Shown: positions 11,640-21,534 of the stretch, one piece after another
How positions within the stretch are numbered: the stretch's first letter is position 1
Layout of the letters: each line of letters starts with the position of its first letter
Assembly: GCA_963978545.1 (NCBI GenBank)
Contig: OZ021721.1
Location: 97,451,918-97,515,917 of the forward strand
Source of the DNA: Linyphia triangularis
Lineage: Eukaryota > Arthropoda > Arachnida > Araneae > Linyphiidae
Direction: 5' to 3'
Length of the DNA: 64,000 nt
Translations under genes and position numbers: made by a program
Notes under the pieces: generated by a model
Told to the model about the DNA's origin: nothing
Seen by the model: only the letters and a program-made list of their open reading frames with translations
Databases searched by the model: none

Positions 11640-12984
11640 TATGGAGTTTATTTTAAGGATCTAGGGATCTTCCCAGAAGTCAAAGAAGAGCGCTACGCTT
11701 CCTCAGTGACCAGTGGTTAATGATTAGGAACAGCCATAAGTCCGATATTACTGTGACTCACTGTAGAGATGGAGCCAGCGGGAAGGAGGGAGGGGAGTTA
11801 GAATTCCCTTCGTACAAGTTTAGCCCCCCCCCCCCACCCATCGGGAAAAATTATGTTTTCGTCGGGGGAATCAATTTTGATTTAATTTTTAAAAGTGTAT
11901 AGTTTTTGTGAAATATCACAAGCATTTCTCACACTTTTTAATAATTATTACGATTTTTTTTCACAAATCCGGCCAAACACCACCTATTCCCGACTTCGAC
12001 AGCCAAATAACGTCAGCCCCGACAACATCCAAATTCCCACATCACTTTTTTCAGCAACTAATAGTAATCGTACACGTGGCACGAATCTTCCTACCAGCTG
12101 CAAACCCTGATTGGTGGAAATAAACATCGCGGAAAGGTTACAATCTGGCTGCAATTTAACTCAGCCAAAATGTTTCTCGATGCCTCAACTTGGCTAAAAA
12201 AATATTTTTTGTGGTTTCAACTATGGTTACTAGAGTTGTTCTGTTTTGTTTATGTATGTTATCAGAAGCAGGTCATAGACTATGAAGCAGGTAGCCGGGA
12301 AAAAATTTAATGTTCAAGTAATTAGTTATTCAAGATTAAATTTAAGTCATTAGAAAAAACATCAAACTTGCATGGGATTGTATTCCTTAAACCTATTCAT
12401 ATTATGAACAACTTTTTCAGAAGAACAAATTTAAAGCATTTGTTACGGATTTACCACTTTTTCAATGTGAAGTATAACTAATTTTGTTTAAGTGTTTGGT
12501 ATTCTGCTATTATCCATACTAAAGGATATCACAGCTCAAAAAATACTTTTTAGATTACTTATGTGCTCTGAAACTTGACACTTGCTAAATTTTAATTTGT
12601 TAAAGAGCTGGGATTTTAATTTTAAATATTTTAAAAATAGTTATTTTAAGTGTTCTTTTAATTCATTCAACATACATAATAGATTTGAGTTCAAAGAATT
12701 AATTTTTAATGAATAAAAATATATGGCTGCTCCATCTTTTAAATGATTTTGCATATACTTATACACATACTTTTTTTAATGGAAGTATATTCCCAGGTGT
12801 GTTAAAATATTTATCAGAAATTAGTACATTTTAAATTTTAAAGAAATTATTTACCTAGCATTTAAATAAAGTGTGATTTCTTGCATGTAACGTAGACACA
12901 ATTTGGTTTCTTTAAATCAATTCTTCAAGTATGATGCATATCTAATTGTATTTTTTAAAAGTTATTTGGCTAACTTTTAAAAGA
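11640..12984. other. No gene recognised
   Basis: Contains a C12 tract near 11825 and a 28-base segment (12079-12106) whose reverse complement recurs at 24324-24351. ORFs at 11720-12123 overlap in several frames and look accidental. The remainder is AT-rich. Confidence 0.25.
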
Positions 12985-13150
12985 CACCTGTATTCGACAA
13001 AGAAATTGTATGTACCCTTCCTCATGGAAAATTTAAAAGTGTAAGTTACCAAACAAAAGAATGCTTATTATTTGCCAAGTTAGGACATTTAGCCATTGAA
13101 TTTAATTCAACTGATTCCCTAGCATAGAATGATGTTCGATGAGGTACCTA
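12985..13150 (+). repeat. Diverged relative of the foldback element at 43.8 kb
   Basis: Shares 'gttaccaaa', 'ttattatttg(c/g)caagtta', 'tttagcca(t)tgaat/tttggcaattgg', 'ttcaactnatt' and 'agaatgatgttcgatg(a/g)gg' with the right arm of 43794-44446, in the same order. Only one arm is seen here. Confidence 0.4.
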
Positions 13151-13591
13151 AATTAGCAGTTATCTGTCGGGCTATATAGCCATGCCAGAAAACTTGTATT
13201 CGCCATAGACCAAGGTTGTGTGCCTTCGCTTAATATCTAAATAACTCTGGTGTAGAATTTTCAGTCAGTGTAAAATAATTTTAAAAAATTTGCTTTTTAC
13301 ATTAGCAAACAAGATGCTGCAGTATAATCTATCCTTAGAATACCAGCTAGATACCTAAAAACATCATTAAATAGTCTAAATTAACAAGCAGAAAAAAATG
13401 TCAGCTGGTGGTATAAAACAACTTTATTTTTTATACATGTTCTTAGCACCTCTCCACCCACAATCACCGCAGTCTAGGCAGCTGAATTAGATTTGTTACA
13501 TTACCTCTTAGCTACAATTGTTTACAATTTAGTCAGTGAAAAATGACTGAAAGTGTTTCTGTCTCTTAAACTATAATACTGTGCTGTACTC

Positions 13592-13980
13592 CAGCAGTTC
13601 TCAACCTTTTTTTCCTTGTGTACCCCTTGACCTATCATCACTGTTTTGTGTATCCCAACCTCGCCCTTATTATATATTTGTATTGTTTAATTATTAACAT
13701 CTAAGAAGAAAGTTGGTTGTCCTATTCCTTTCAATAGGTACTGGTTCTGCAGATAAAATAATTACTAAAATAAATTTAAAATATTTAATTCCAACTTAAA
13801 AATTATTCAGATTCAATTACATAGGATTTGAATTTTTTAAAATGAAATATATTATTTCTCTCATGTGAAATCAATCTATCACTATCCATCATTAATATCT
13901 TTTTTTCCTGCATACCCCCCTCCCCTCGAGACCATTTCACTTATCTATGGGGTATACGTAGCAAAGGTCGAGAAACAGTC
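13592..13980. mobile_element. hAT-like MITE
   Basis: The left end CAGCAGTTCTCAACCTTTTT and the right end ...GCAAAGGTCGAGAAACAGTC form imperfect inverted termini. 'tgtgtaccccttgacc' near the left and 'ggggtatacg' near the right add a second inverted block. This is the 'cag-tggttctcaacc' terminus seen in many hAT-type non-autonomous elements. I could not find an 8-bp target duplication, so the exact ends and the superfamily remain uncertain. Confidence 0.45.
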
Positions 13981-14938
13981 TTCTATTCAATGATTTAATA
14001 TGGCCCATAAGGGACATTTATACGAGGATTGTAAAACCGCGAGTACGCTCTGACAGAGAATTAGACAGTTTTCTGTCCTGGAAAGTGCGCATCTACACGG
14101 GGAAAGTAAAACGGTTAGTAATTTGTAGTTGAAGATAGATGTTTGATTGAAATTTAATTCTGAATTGGTTGAGAAAGTGTGAAGAAGTGTTTGCGATTTA
14201 ATTGTTGTATTGGTGTCGGACTCTGATGAAGCTGTGGGTGAATTAATTGCGTATTTGAATGAAGAATTAAAAGATATTTTAAATTGGCGCATAACCTCAT
14301 GGGTATCGTAAAAGAGATATTCTCCGTATATACGAAATAATTATTCACGAATTTCCAATTGAAGATCCTCAAGAACAGAAAATGTTGTAGAATTACCGTT
14401 AACAATTTTAAGACGTAGTTACAACTTTTAGAGTCTCTTATTTAGGGATTATTTGACACAAAATTACCACCATCGATATTAAAAAATAAATACTTAAATG
14501 TGTAAAAATATTAATAATGTTTAAAAGAAGAAAATAACTTATTAGCTGTATATATATATTATTTAAAAAATGAATACGAAGAAAATAAGATTTCAAAAAT
14601 AATTCATTTATATATCTTTAAGTTATCTACAAAGACATAAATTTCATCAAACAAAAGTATTAACATTTATATGCTTGATAAATTAAAACTTGCCAGATTA
14701 AAAATGGATGGTCTAGAAAATACCATTTCTCTGAAAAACGTATCTGCAGAGTTGAATCAACTTAGTTTTTACTGCAAGGACGTAACCAAAGACTTTTCTC
14801 GGGAAAGAATTGGAAACTATAACTCGGTAAATCATAACAATTATGCTTGTTATTAATGTTAATTTGTCGATTGTTATTTGTTTGTTATTAATGTTAAACA
14901 GCCAAATATACTTAGTTACACATATTTTTTCAACATAT
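13981..14938. other. No confirmed feature
   Basis: Short plus-strand frames near 14206-14300 (acidic, VSDSDEAVGELIAYL...) hint at a decayed transposon protein but are broken and unassigned. The last 60 bases belong to the MITE copy into which the LTR element inserted. Confidence 0.2.
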
Positions 14939-15406
14939 TGTTATGAATTTTTCCGCTGAGGCAATGATGGCACAGTTTTCACGGTTTAAAAGTATTTATT
15001 CTCTCTTCAGAAAACTCACAAAAATCTATTCACAGGCAACAGTTTAACTACTCTCAAGCTTCAACACAAGCTTCAACAAAAATAACTTCGAATTCAGCGA
15101 TTATACAAACGCACTCCAATAGGTCAACAAAGCGATCAGCTTTCAACGAAATCCGAAGTACATCTCAAAACTTTCCCGTTCTCCAGTCCTTTATATACAA
15201 GCGCGTGAGACATTCTCGAAATTTCCAGCCAATTCATCGGAAAGAAATTTCTCGAAACGTCTCGATTACTTCAGGTGTTGCCACCTTTTTCTAACTTGTA
15301 TAATCGCTATTAATTACTAAATAAAATTGGATAAAAAAATACATTACAATAGAATTTTGAAATAATACGTCACTATTTACAATATATACAGACAATTTGT
15401 GCAACA
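14939..15406 (-). repeat. 3' LTR (left-hand), 468 bp
   Basis: Reads TG...CA, identical by eye to 18097-18564. In element orientation it has two heat-shock-element trimers (15256-15244 and 15225-15213), a TATA box (15197-15190) and AATAAA at 15000-14995 for transcript ending. Confidence 0.93.
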
Positions 15407-15419
15407 TTTCCCCCTTCTT
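15407..15419 (-). promoter_or_regulatory. Polypurine tract
   Basis: On the minus strand AAGAAGGGGGAAA runs straight into the 3' LTR. In LTR elements this RNase-H-resistant tract primes plus-strand DNA synthesis. Position and composition fit fully. Confidence 0.85.
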
Positions 15420-15466
15420 AAAGACTGCACGTCCCGGGCAGTGAAGTCCTTAAGAGGAAAGGCAAT

Positions 15467-18064
15467 TCAATCATTTCTACTATAATATGGGGCTAGTCTA
15501 TTGTTATGTACAACTCTAGGTTTACAGGAGGGTGTCCGTTGAATCCTTACCACGACGTCGTTGATCTTCTTAAGGACCACATACGGCCCTTCCCAGTTCG
15601 TCTGGAGCTTAGGGGAGAGTCCTTTCCGACGTTTAGGATTCCATAACCACACCTTGTCACCTTCCTGGAATGAACGTTCCGTGGCCTTGGCATCGTAGCG
15701 GACCTTCATGCGCTCTGTCATGATGTTGATTCTATCTCTGGCGAACCGATGTACGGCTTCCAAACGTGCCTGGAGATCATCTAGATACTGGACAGGCGAG
15801 GAAGGGGTGTCCGGTGGTCGTCCAAAGAGGAGGTCGCAGGGTAGTCTAAGGTCTCTTCCGAAAATCATTTGAGATGGTGTATATCCGGTGGTCTCGTGAG
15901 TAGCACTTCTGTAGGCCAAAAGGAACAATGGAAGTTTCTGATCCCAATCTTGATGGTTATATGATTTTGAGATTGCGTCCGAATCATCCGCGGGTGCAGC
16001 TGATAGATCCCGGGACCTCCGTTCGATGCTTGTAACAGGAGTACGGATGTCGATTCCCTCGTCACTAACTTTGCCCATTTCCACATGCACCACTTCCTGG
16101 GAGGATTTCATCAACGTCGCATTCTTCGGTTCTCTCTCCGAGGCTGGAGAGGTACTTTCCATAGATGTGGACTCTTCAGCATTCTCTATGACATTTTCTT
16201 CATGAGCTACAATCCGATATACGCACAGCTCTTTCATGTCTAGATCGTGCAAAGGAACTTCGCCTCTCCATGTTTGCAGCTGGCTTTTCTCAAAATTCAG
16301 CGTAATTCCATTTTTCTTCAAAAAGTCTAGTCCGAGAATGCACGGATCTACAATTTCGGCAACATAAACGGTGTGCTTGTAGGTGTTAAATCCAAGGGCA
16401 ATGTCCACTTGCAATTTCCCATGAACAGAGATATTACCACCAGACACAGTTTGTAGAGAAACAGAGGGCGCTGTGTAGAGGAGTCGGCTGTTCAGGCGAC
16501 GAGCCACGTCCGTCCTTACGATCGTTACGTTAGCTCCCGAATCGACGATTAGACGACATGGAGTTCCGTTGATCTCCCCCTTCACGAATAAACCCTGGTT
16601 TCCTCCTTGTTGGGATGAAACGTGGAAACGACTGGTCGGGGCTTCACCTGTTCTACATTGCAGCTTCTGCCCTGCGAGATGACATCTTCTTAGATTCAGT
16701 TGTGGAGAATCCGTGGTAGTGTTATCCCTTCTCTTTTTCAAATCAAGGCAGTTTCGTCGTAGATGCCCTTCCCGTTTGCAGTGCCAGCAAACGACTCTGG
16801 TCCTTCGATCCCTGGCTCCGGGATAGCTTCTTATCATTCTATCAATTTTGCTTTCCAGTTCTCGAAGCTTACTGGTGACAAAGTTAGACGAATCCTCGGC
16901 TAATGCACCACGCACATATCGTCGGTCTTTTCCAGAAGCTAGTTGCGCGACTTCCACTCTCATGGCGTACACGAGGGCCGACTTCAGGTTTTTGTTTTGG
17001 GATAACCTTACCGCCTGCTGCACATCGGGATCTTGAATAGCGTCGATGAAATACTGCAGAGAAAGATCGTCTCGTACATCCGGGGGACAGTCAGGGAAAG
17101 CGAGGAGCGACAGTCTTTCTATATCCGATGCCAATTCTTGAAGAGTTTCATTGGCCTTCTGCTGTCTCACTTTCAATTGCAGTCTGTTGTAATCCTTTAG
17201 ATGCTGCTCCCCAAACCTTAACTCCAACGCACTTGCCAGCGCCACGAATTCTCCCCGCTTCTCTTCAGGTAGTGTCTGTAAAATGTCAGCAGCTTCACCT
17301 CGAAGAGATGCTGCGAGATGGAATGCCTTCGAAGTATCGTCCCAACCATTCGCAGAAGCAATAATTTCAAATTGCGTTTGATAAACGCGCCAAGACGACT
17401 TCCCATCAAAAGGGGCCACTTTGATGTTAGAGCGCGGCGCCATAAAGGGGATGGAAGCGTTATCCCAATTAGGGGAAGCTATGGCCACAGCTTCACGCGT
17501 TTCCATTTTTCGCAGCCTTTCTTCAACAACGTCAATGAATCTATCTTGCTCTTCCTTTAAGGTGGAAACTTTTTCTTGCATGGTGGAAACTTTTTCTTGC
17601 ACGGTGGAAACTTTTTCCTGCACGGTGGAAACTTTTTCTTGCACGGTGGAAACTTTTTCTTCAACTTCATTTCTCACTGTCTTAAGATCTTCTCTGACAT
17701 CCAAAATATCCGCCTTCATTGATTGAAGAACACTCTCTGTGCGCTCTATAAATCTATCAACGGACGCAGAAGATGATTCTTGCTTGGATGCTAAAGCTTT
17801 AATATCTAATGATGTCGCTTCTTGTAAAGCTTTAATGTCTGATGATGTTGCTTCTTGACTGGCGGCAATGGCGGCGGCGAGTTCGGCATTCGTCGTTTCT
17901 TGGCGGGCTTGACCGGCGGCAATCGTAGCGGAAAGTTCGGCTGCGGTGGTTTCTTGGCAGGCTTTCATTTCGGCGGCAGTGCATTCTTGTTGGGCCTTCA
18001 TTCCAGCAATCATTTCCATCAACTGCTTCATTTGGTCTTCCATCATTCCTCTAGTTGTCGGCAT
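15467..18064 (-). CDS. Gag-protease-integrase C-terminus fusion polyprotein of an LTR retrotransposon
   Basis: 865 codons, uninterrupted. Residues 1-200 are a long coiled coil with heptad-like repeats, including five EKVST(V/M)Q units. Residues about 210-375 are a Ty3-type capsid region (APFDGKSSWRVYQTQFE). A CCHC zinc knuckle CWHCKREGHLRRNC follows for RNA packaging. The aspartic protease has the active-site motif IVDSGANVTIV and a later ILGLDFL. From residue about 701 (codon at 15964) the frame becomes the end of integrase: HQDWDQKLPLFLLAYRSATH, then the GDKVWLWNP...WEGPYVV C-terminal domain. The joint near 15965-15990 removes all polymerase and integrase catalytic residues yet keeps the frame open. 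The start ATG lies only 15 bases after the primer site. It can give Gag particles at most. Confidence 0.92.
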   Translation of the reverse strand: MPTTRGMMEDQMKQLMEMIAGMKAQQECTAAEMKACQETTAAELSATIAAGQARQETTNAELAAAIAASQEATSSDIKALQEATSLDIKALASKQESSSASVDRFIERTESVLQSMKADILDVREDLKTVRNEVEEKVSTVQEKVSTVQEKVSTVQEKVSTMQEKVSTLKEEQDRFIDVVEERLRKMETREAVAIASPNWDNASIPFMAPRSNIKVAPFDGKSSWRVYQTQFEIIASANGWDDTSKAFHLAASLRGEAADILQTLPEEKRGEFVALASALELRFGEQHLKDYNRLQLKVRQQKANETLQELASDIERLSLLAFPDCPPDVRDDLSLQYFIDAIQDPDVQQAVRLSQNKNLKSALVYAMRVEVAQLASGKDRRYVRGALAEDSSNFVTSKLRELESKIDRMIRSYPGARDRRTRVVCWHCKREGHLRRNCLDLKKRRDNTTTDSPQLNLRRCHLAGQKLQCRTGEAPTSRFHVSSQQGGNQGLFVKGEINGTPCRLIVDSGANVTIVRTDVARRLNSRLLYTAPSVSLQTVSGGNISVHGKLQVDIALGFNTYKHTVYVAEIVDPCILGLDFLKKNGITLNFEKSQLQTWRGEVPLHDLDMKELCVYRIVAHEENVIENAEESTSMESTSPASEREPKNATLMKSSQEVVHVEMGKVSDEGIDIRTPVTSIERRSRDLSAAPADDSDAISKSYNHQDWDQKLPLFLLAYRSATHETTGYTPSQMIFGRDLRLPCDLLFGRPPDTPSSPVQYLDDLQARLEAVHRFARDRINIMTERMKVRYDAKATERSFQEGDKVWLWNPKRRKGLSPKLQTNWEGPYVVLKKINDVVVRIQRTPSCKPRVVHNNRLAPYYSRND
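17561..17665 (-). repeat. Five 21-bp repeats encoding coiled-coil heptads
   Basis: Units begin at 17561, 17582, 17603, 17624 and 17645 ('ggtggaaactttttcttgca' with small changes). Each adds exactly seven residues (EKVSTVQ-like) to the Gag coiled coil, so the repeat length matches one heptad. Confidence 0.9.
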
Positions 18065-18079
18065 TCAAAATTACGAGAC

Positions 18080-18095
18080 CCCACTTCTGACACCA
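18080..18095 (-). promoter_or_regulatory. Primer-binding site, tRNA-Leu type
   Basis: TGGTGTCAGAAGTGGG on the minus strand, one base after the 5' LTR. It is complementary to the 3' end of arthropod tRNA-Leu(CAG), which ends ...CCCACTTCTGACA plus CCA (from memory of that tRNA). Sixteen bases match. Confidence 0.8.
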
Positions 18096-18347
18096 CTGTT
18101 ATGAATTTTTCCGCTGAGGCAATGATGGCACAGTTTTCACGGTTTAAAAGTATTTATTCTCTCTTCAGAAAACTCACAAAAATCTATTCACAGGCAACAG
18201 TTTAACTACTCTCAAGCTTCAACACAAGCTTCAACAAAAATAACTTCGAATTCAGCGATTATACAAACGCACTCCAATAGGTCAACAAAGCGATCAGCTT
18301 TCAACGAAATCCGAAGTACATCTCAAAACTTTCCCGTTCTCCAGTCC

Positions 18348-18355
18348 TTTATATA
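18348..18355 (-). promoter_or_regulatory. TATA box of the LTR promoter
   Basis: TATATAAA on the minus strand (within TGTATATAAAGG), 15 bases downstream of the nearer heat-shock element and upstream of the presumed transcription start. Confidence 0.7.
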
Positions 18356-18370
18356 CAAGCGCGTGAGACA

Positions 18371-18414
18371 TTCTCGAAATTTCCAGCCAATTCATCGGAA
18401 AGAAATTTCTCGAA
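18371..18414 (-). promoter_or_regulatory. Two perfect heat-shock-element trimers in the LTR
   Basis: Positions 18371-18383 read TTC-tc-GAA-at-TTC and 18402-18414 read GAA-at-TTC-tc-GAA: each is three alternating nGAAn units at exact 5-bp spacing, the binding site of trimeric heat-shock factor. An inverted CCAAT motif lies between them. The arrangement, directly upstream of the TATA box, is that of an hsp70-type promoter. The same sites recur in the 3' LTR at 15213-15256. Confidence 0.75.
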
Positions 18415-18568
18415 ACGTCTCGATTACTTCAGGTGTTGCCACCTTTTTCTAACTTGTATAATCGCTATTAATTACTAAATAAAATTGGATAAAAAAATAC
18501 ATTACAATAGAATTTTGAAATAATACGTCACTATTTACAATATATACAGACAATTTGTGCAACAATAT

Positions 18569-18695
18569 GTTGAGGAATTTAAAAATATTTCAAATAAATT
18601 TAGCATTTTAAACAAAATATCTTTTGGATTTAGTGTTCTAAAAGTAAACCTAGATATTTCGGGAGGGGATATATTCCCCCACCTGGGTAAGTGCC
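18569..18695. mobile_element. MITE copy split by the LTR element
   Basis: Matches the inner and right part of the MITE at 9484-9736 ('gaaatttaaaaacattttaaa', 'ttggntttngngttctaa', 'atttcgg.aggg', 'ccccc..ctgg'). The corresponding left part seems to lie before 14935, so the LTR element landed inside it. Confidence 0.45.
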
Positions 18696-18699
18696 TGTT

Positions 18700-18978
18700 T
18701 TATTGTATATATAGTTCTTCAATTCTTTTTTTAGAAGCCGCAACTTTAAGATTTTCTTGCTTATATGTCGATTTTATGCTTTTTATTTTATTCCTTAAAA
18801 ATGGAATATCGACTACAACAATATTCATTACAACTAAATCTTCATAAAGCTCCAAAAGTATTTTGTCTCTTTTAATTTTATTAGAATAATCCATGTGGCA
18901 AATATTCCAAAAAAGTTCACAATTCTGAAAAGCTTCGAGATATTTCGATTTATCATTGGAATTCCACCTCGGTTGCAT
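18700..18978 (-). pseudogene. MADF-domain protein remnant (transposon-associated)
   Basis: The frame starts MQPRWNSNDKSKYLEAFQNC and continues ELFWNICHMDYSNKIKRDKI, then ...DIPFLRNKIKSIKSTYKQE. A conserved Trp start, 'LFWN', 'Y.NK..RD' and 'I..LR.KIK.IK..Y..E' are the hallmarks of the MADF (Myb/SANT-like) DNA-binding domain. Such domains occur in arthropod transcription factors and as the second protein of PIF/Harbinger transposons. About 92 residues are open; after that the frame ends at the border with the adjacent MITE. The isolated position among repeats favours a transposon remnant over a host gene. Confidence 0.5.
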
Positions 18979-19636
18979 CTATTGTTTTAACTCTGAACTC
19001 ATTTTTAATAATGTTTTTGATACTTGCTCAGTCAATCCTTTGAAACAAAAGTGGGGCAGAAAAATAAAGAGGAAGAATTCTGGCTGTCGAAGGTCATGCG
19101 AGTCTCTTCACCGACAGAACTCATTCAAAAATCTTTTCTCTCATTTCATAAATGTTCAAACTTACTGTCTGTCACTTGGGAAAAATTTAAAACGGGAGAG
19201 ATTTTTAGAGCTCACATCCTTATGTAGAATCCCCTATACAGTTGTAGAGTCGAGAAAATCTCTAAACATTTTTACTCTGATCCTACAAACCGAAATTGGC
19301 CTGAATATCCAGCATTATTTGATGCCCTTTCAGGTCATACATCAACCTAAAATAAGTTTAAAATGGAAAATGATCAGTCAAGTGGACTTAATGCACAGCC
19401 GTCGTTGGAAAATTCTAAAATGATTAAAATTATCATCTTGTTTATCAAAGTTTTGTGGTTTAATATTTGGGTAAGCCCTAAAAATCAAATCAATTAAATG
19501 ACATTTATTCTAAATCAACGAATTAAATAACACTCAACACTAATTTCAGTTTATATTTTTAACTCCTTCAAAAGCACTAACTTAATACACTTTTAGCTTT
19601 ACCCATTTCTAAATGCAGAATTTGTAAAATACAGTA
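18979..19636. other. No recognised feature
   Basis: Open frames at 18956-19423 have no domain. The segment may belong to the same decayed element as the MADF frame, but I see no motif that proves it. Confidence 0.2.
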
Positions 19637-19791
19637 CAGTCAAACCCCTTTAATGTTAAGTCGATGGGACCGCTGAAATTGTTTGTGCTAAACAAATAAA
19701 TTAACTAAGTTTTTTTAAGTACAGAGAACTGCTTTTACTTTGCATCAAACAGGATTTCATGTTAAGTTACTTCACAACGTTGGTTTGACTA
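19637..19791. mobile_element. Pogo/Tigger-like MITE, TA flanks
   Basis: Starts CAGTCAAACCCC and ends ...GGTTTGACTA, with TA on both sides. The interior matches 38060-38231 in reverse orientation ('gaccgctgaaattgtt', 'aaacaaataaatta', 'aaacaggatt.catgttaag'). 'CAGTC(A/G)AACC' termini and TA duplication are typical of the pogo branch of Tc1/mariner. Non-coding. Confidence 0.6.
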
Positions 19792-21149
19792 TATATATGA
19801 GGGACATTTCATAGGGGTTTTCATAAATTTGTGATAATTATACTGTAATTTTGTCAGTTTTAATCCCTTTCAGTCCTGAATTTATTTGGTTTATCTGTGA
19901 TTATTTAACAAAAAAATTATCAAATAATATGTCTAGTGACAAAGAAATACACTTCACTTGTTTCACAATTTAGTTTCCAAGTGTATTTGAAGTTTAAAAA
20001 AATTTAAGATGGGAAATATCATGGAAAGTTAAAACTTTAGATAATGCATTTGGCATCTGTGGTACTGAAAAGATTGTGAAGTTTTAATAATCTTAAAATC
20101 GTTGAAATAACAATGGAAAACATTTAAAAAGTTTATTCTGCAGCAAAATATACAAGGCAAAACAGCATAAAAAACTTTATTGAAAGGCATAGCACAGGAA
20201 ACACTTATTAAGGTCTTGGATGAAAAGAGGATGACGTATTGCATTCCCTGTTTTTGTATATTTTGACTAATAACCAAAAAACATTTGTAATTGATGACAT
20301 TAATACAAAAATGATATGCCACCAAAAAACAAACATTATTTAGTGGTTTCCTGACTTCACAGAATGACTTACCTACTGCCAATTCACAGAAATCTCTCTT
20401 TGGCAGAAGCAGAGAACTATTGGAAAAAATACAAGATAATTTAGAACAAATCAAGAGAAAACAAAATTATTTACTAGTGTTTATATAATATTTTTTTGGT
20501 AGATACCTCTAATCATGAAACACTTACTGCATCTTATGTAATCATGAAAAGAATTCCAAACAAATTTTAAGTGCCAATTAAAAAAAATTCTAAATGATAT
20601 CTTAATTACCATGGATTATTTTGAACACTACCATTATATTCTTCATTATATACCCAAGTTTAGACAAAATTCAAATATATCTGGCAACAGTTCAAAGTTA
20701 AACACAGAAGTTTAAAATGTAAACAAAGTTACAAAAATTGTGAAATCAGAGATTAATGATATTGGTGTGAGTTAAAAATTTCAGAAAAATATAGATAACA
20801 TCTTCACATCTTTTTTAATTGAAAGGCAGAAGAGAAATTAGTATTCTATGCAAGTAATTATCAAATTTATGATGAAAGTTCAGGACTAATTTTGTTTAAC
20901 TGGTAGCAGGTTAAACTTTACCTGGTCATTGTTGTCAAATTTACTATTTTCAGGCCAAACTGCTGACAGACATAAATAATAGTATATTTTAGAAAATGTT
21001 ATAGCTTTCCGATGAACATGAGTACATTTAAGATACTAATATGAAAGATATTATTAATTAGGAAAGGCACTGTTTTGCAAAGGTGGTGGAAAAACCCACA
21101 CCACTGCTTAGTCAACGTTCTTAAACACTTTTCTTTATTTTGTGAATGT
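19792..21149. other. No gene recognised
   Basis: AT-rich. The 141-codon minus-strand ORF at 20029-20454 has no recognisable domain and no conserved pattern; I do not count it as a gene. Confidence 0.25.
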
Positions 21150-21235
21150 TTAGTTGAGGCTGGTTTGTGCGCTCAACATCCCATACCTGTGCACAATAAC
21201 GGTTAATCAGGCGTGGATCTGCAGTTTAAAGCGAC
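21150..21235 (-). repeat. SINE family 2, 3' fragment
   Basis: Contains 'tttgtgcgctca', 'tgtgcacaataacggttaatcaggc' and 'tctgcagtttaa', matching the tail half of the SINE at 54472-54655 on the opposite strand. The tRNA-like head is missing, as expected for 5' truncation. Confidence 0.5.
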
Positions 21236-21356
21236 TTTCAAATTACAAGTTTAGTTGAAGAAAATATATTTTAAAACTTTCCACTGAAACTTGGCTATAA
21301 GTAAATATTTATTCTTAACACTTCAGGTAGCCTTGTCATTCCTCCCAATATCCGCC

Positions 21357-21534
21357 AGCCGACCAAACGGTATAGTGGTGAGCGTGCTAACTCCTAGACC
21401 GCGAGGTTGCGTGTTCGAGTCCCGTGTTAGGCATGGATGTTTGTAAATGTATGTTGGCTTGTCTAATGACGAATGTTTCGGCGCATTATAGCCCTCGTGT
21501 TGCTGACGGCGCCATATAATCTGAAAACAACCAA
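21357..21534 (+). mobile_element. tRNA-derived SINE, family 1, full-length copy
   Basis: The head looks like a tRNA gene: A box-like 'tagtggtgagcgtg' and B box 'gtgttcgagtcc', the split promoter for RNA polymerase III. The body (tgtatgttggcttgtctaat, 'ggcgcattatagccctcgtg') ends in an (AACC)-type tail. A 13-bp duplication 'cccaatatccgcc' flanks it (21344-21356 and 21535-21547), showing target-primed retrotransposition. Confidence 0.85.

Larger units (their letters stand above)
14939..18564 (-). mobile_element. Internally deleted Ty3-type LTR retrotransposon, young insertion
   Basis: A 3626-bp element with 468-bp direct LTRs (14939-15406 and 18097-18564) that appear identical base for base, each in TG...CA form. 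The host sequence ATAT is duplicated at 14935-14938 and 18565-18568. Transcription runs leftward: the primer-binding site lies at 18080-18095 next to the right-hand (5') LTR and the polypurine tract at 15407-15419 next to the left-hand (3') LTR. The interior has one long ORF (15467-18064). Gag, zinc knuckle and protease are followed directly by the integrase C-terminus, so reverse transcriptase, RNase H and the integrase DDE core are missing. It must have been mobilised by a complete relative. It sits inside an older MITE copy. Confidence 0.95.
18097..18564 (-). repeat. 5' LTR (right-hand), 468 bp
   Basis: Partner of 14939-15406, apparently without a single difference. It would hold the active promoter, transcribing leftward into the ORF. 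Confidence 0.93.

Noticed and set aside
11720..12123. Three overlapping ORFs
   Set aside because: Overlap in different frames across a C-tract; none has a recognisable motif.
17421..17726. Plus-strand ORF across the Gag coiled coil
   Set aside because: Antisense shadow of the 21-bp repeats in the long minus-strand ORF.
20029..20454. 141-codon minus-strand ORF
   Set aside because: No domain, no splice context, cysteine- and phenylalanine-rich chance composition of AT-rich DNA.
21357..21450. tRNA gene with A and B boxes
   Set aside because: The same sequence occurs in at least seven copies with target-site duplications and a SINE body; the tRNA-like head does not fold into a full cloverleaf by eye.
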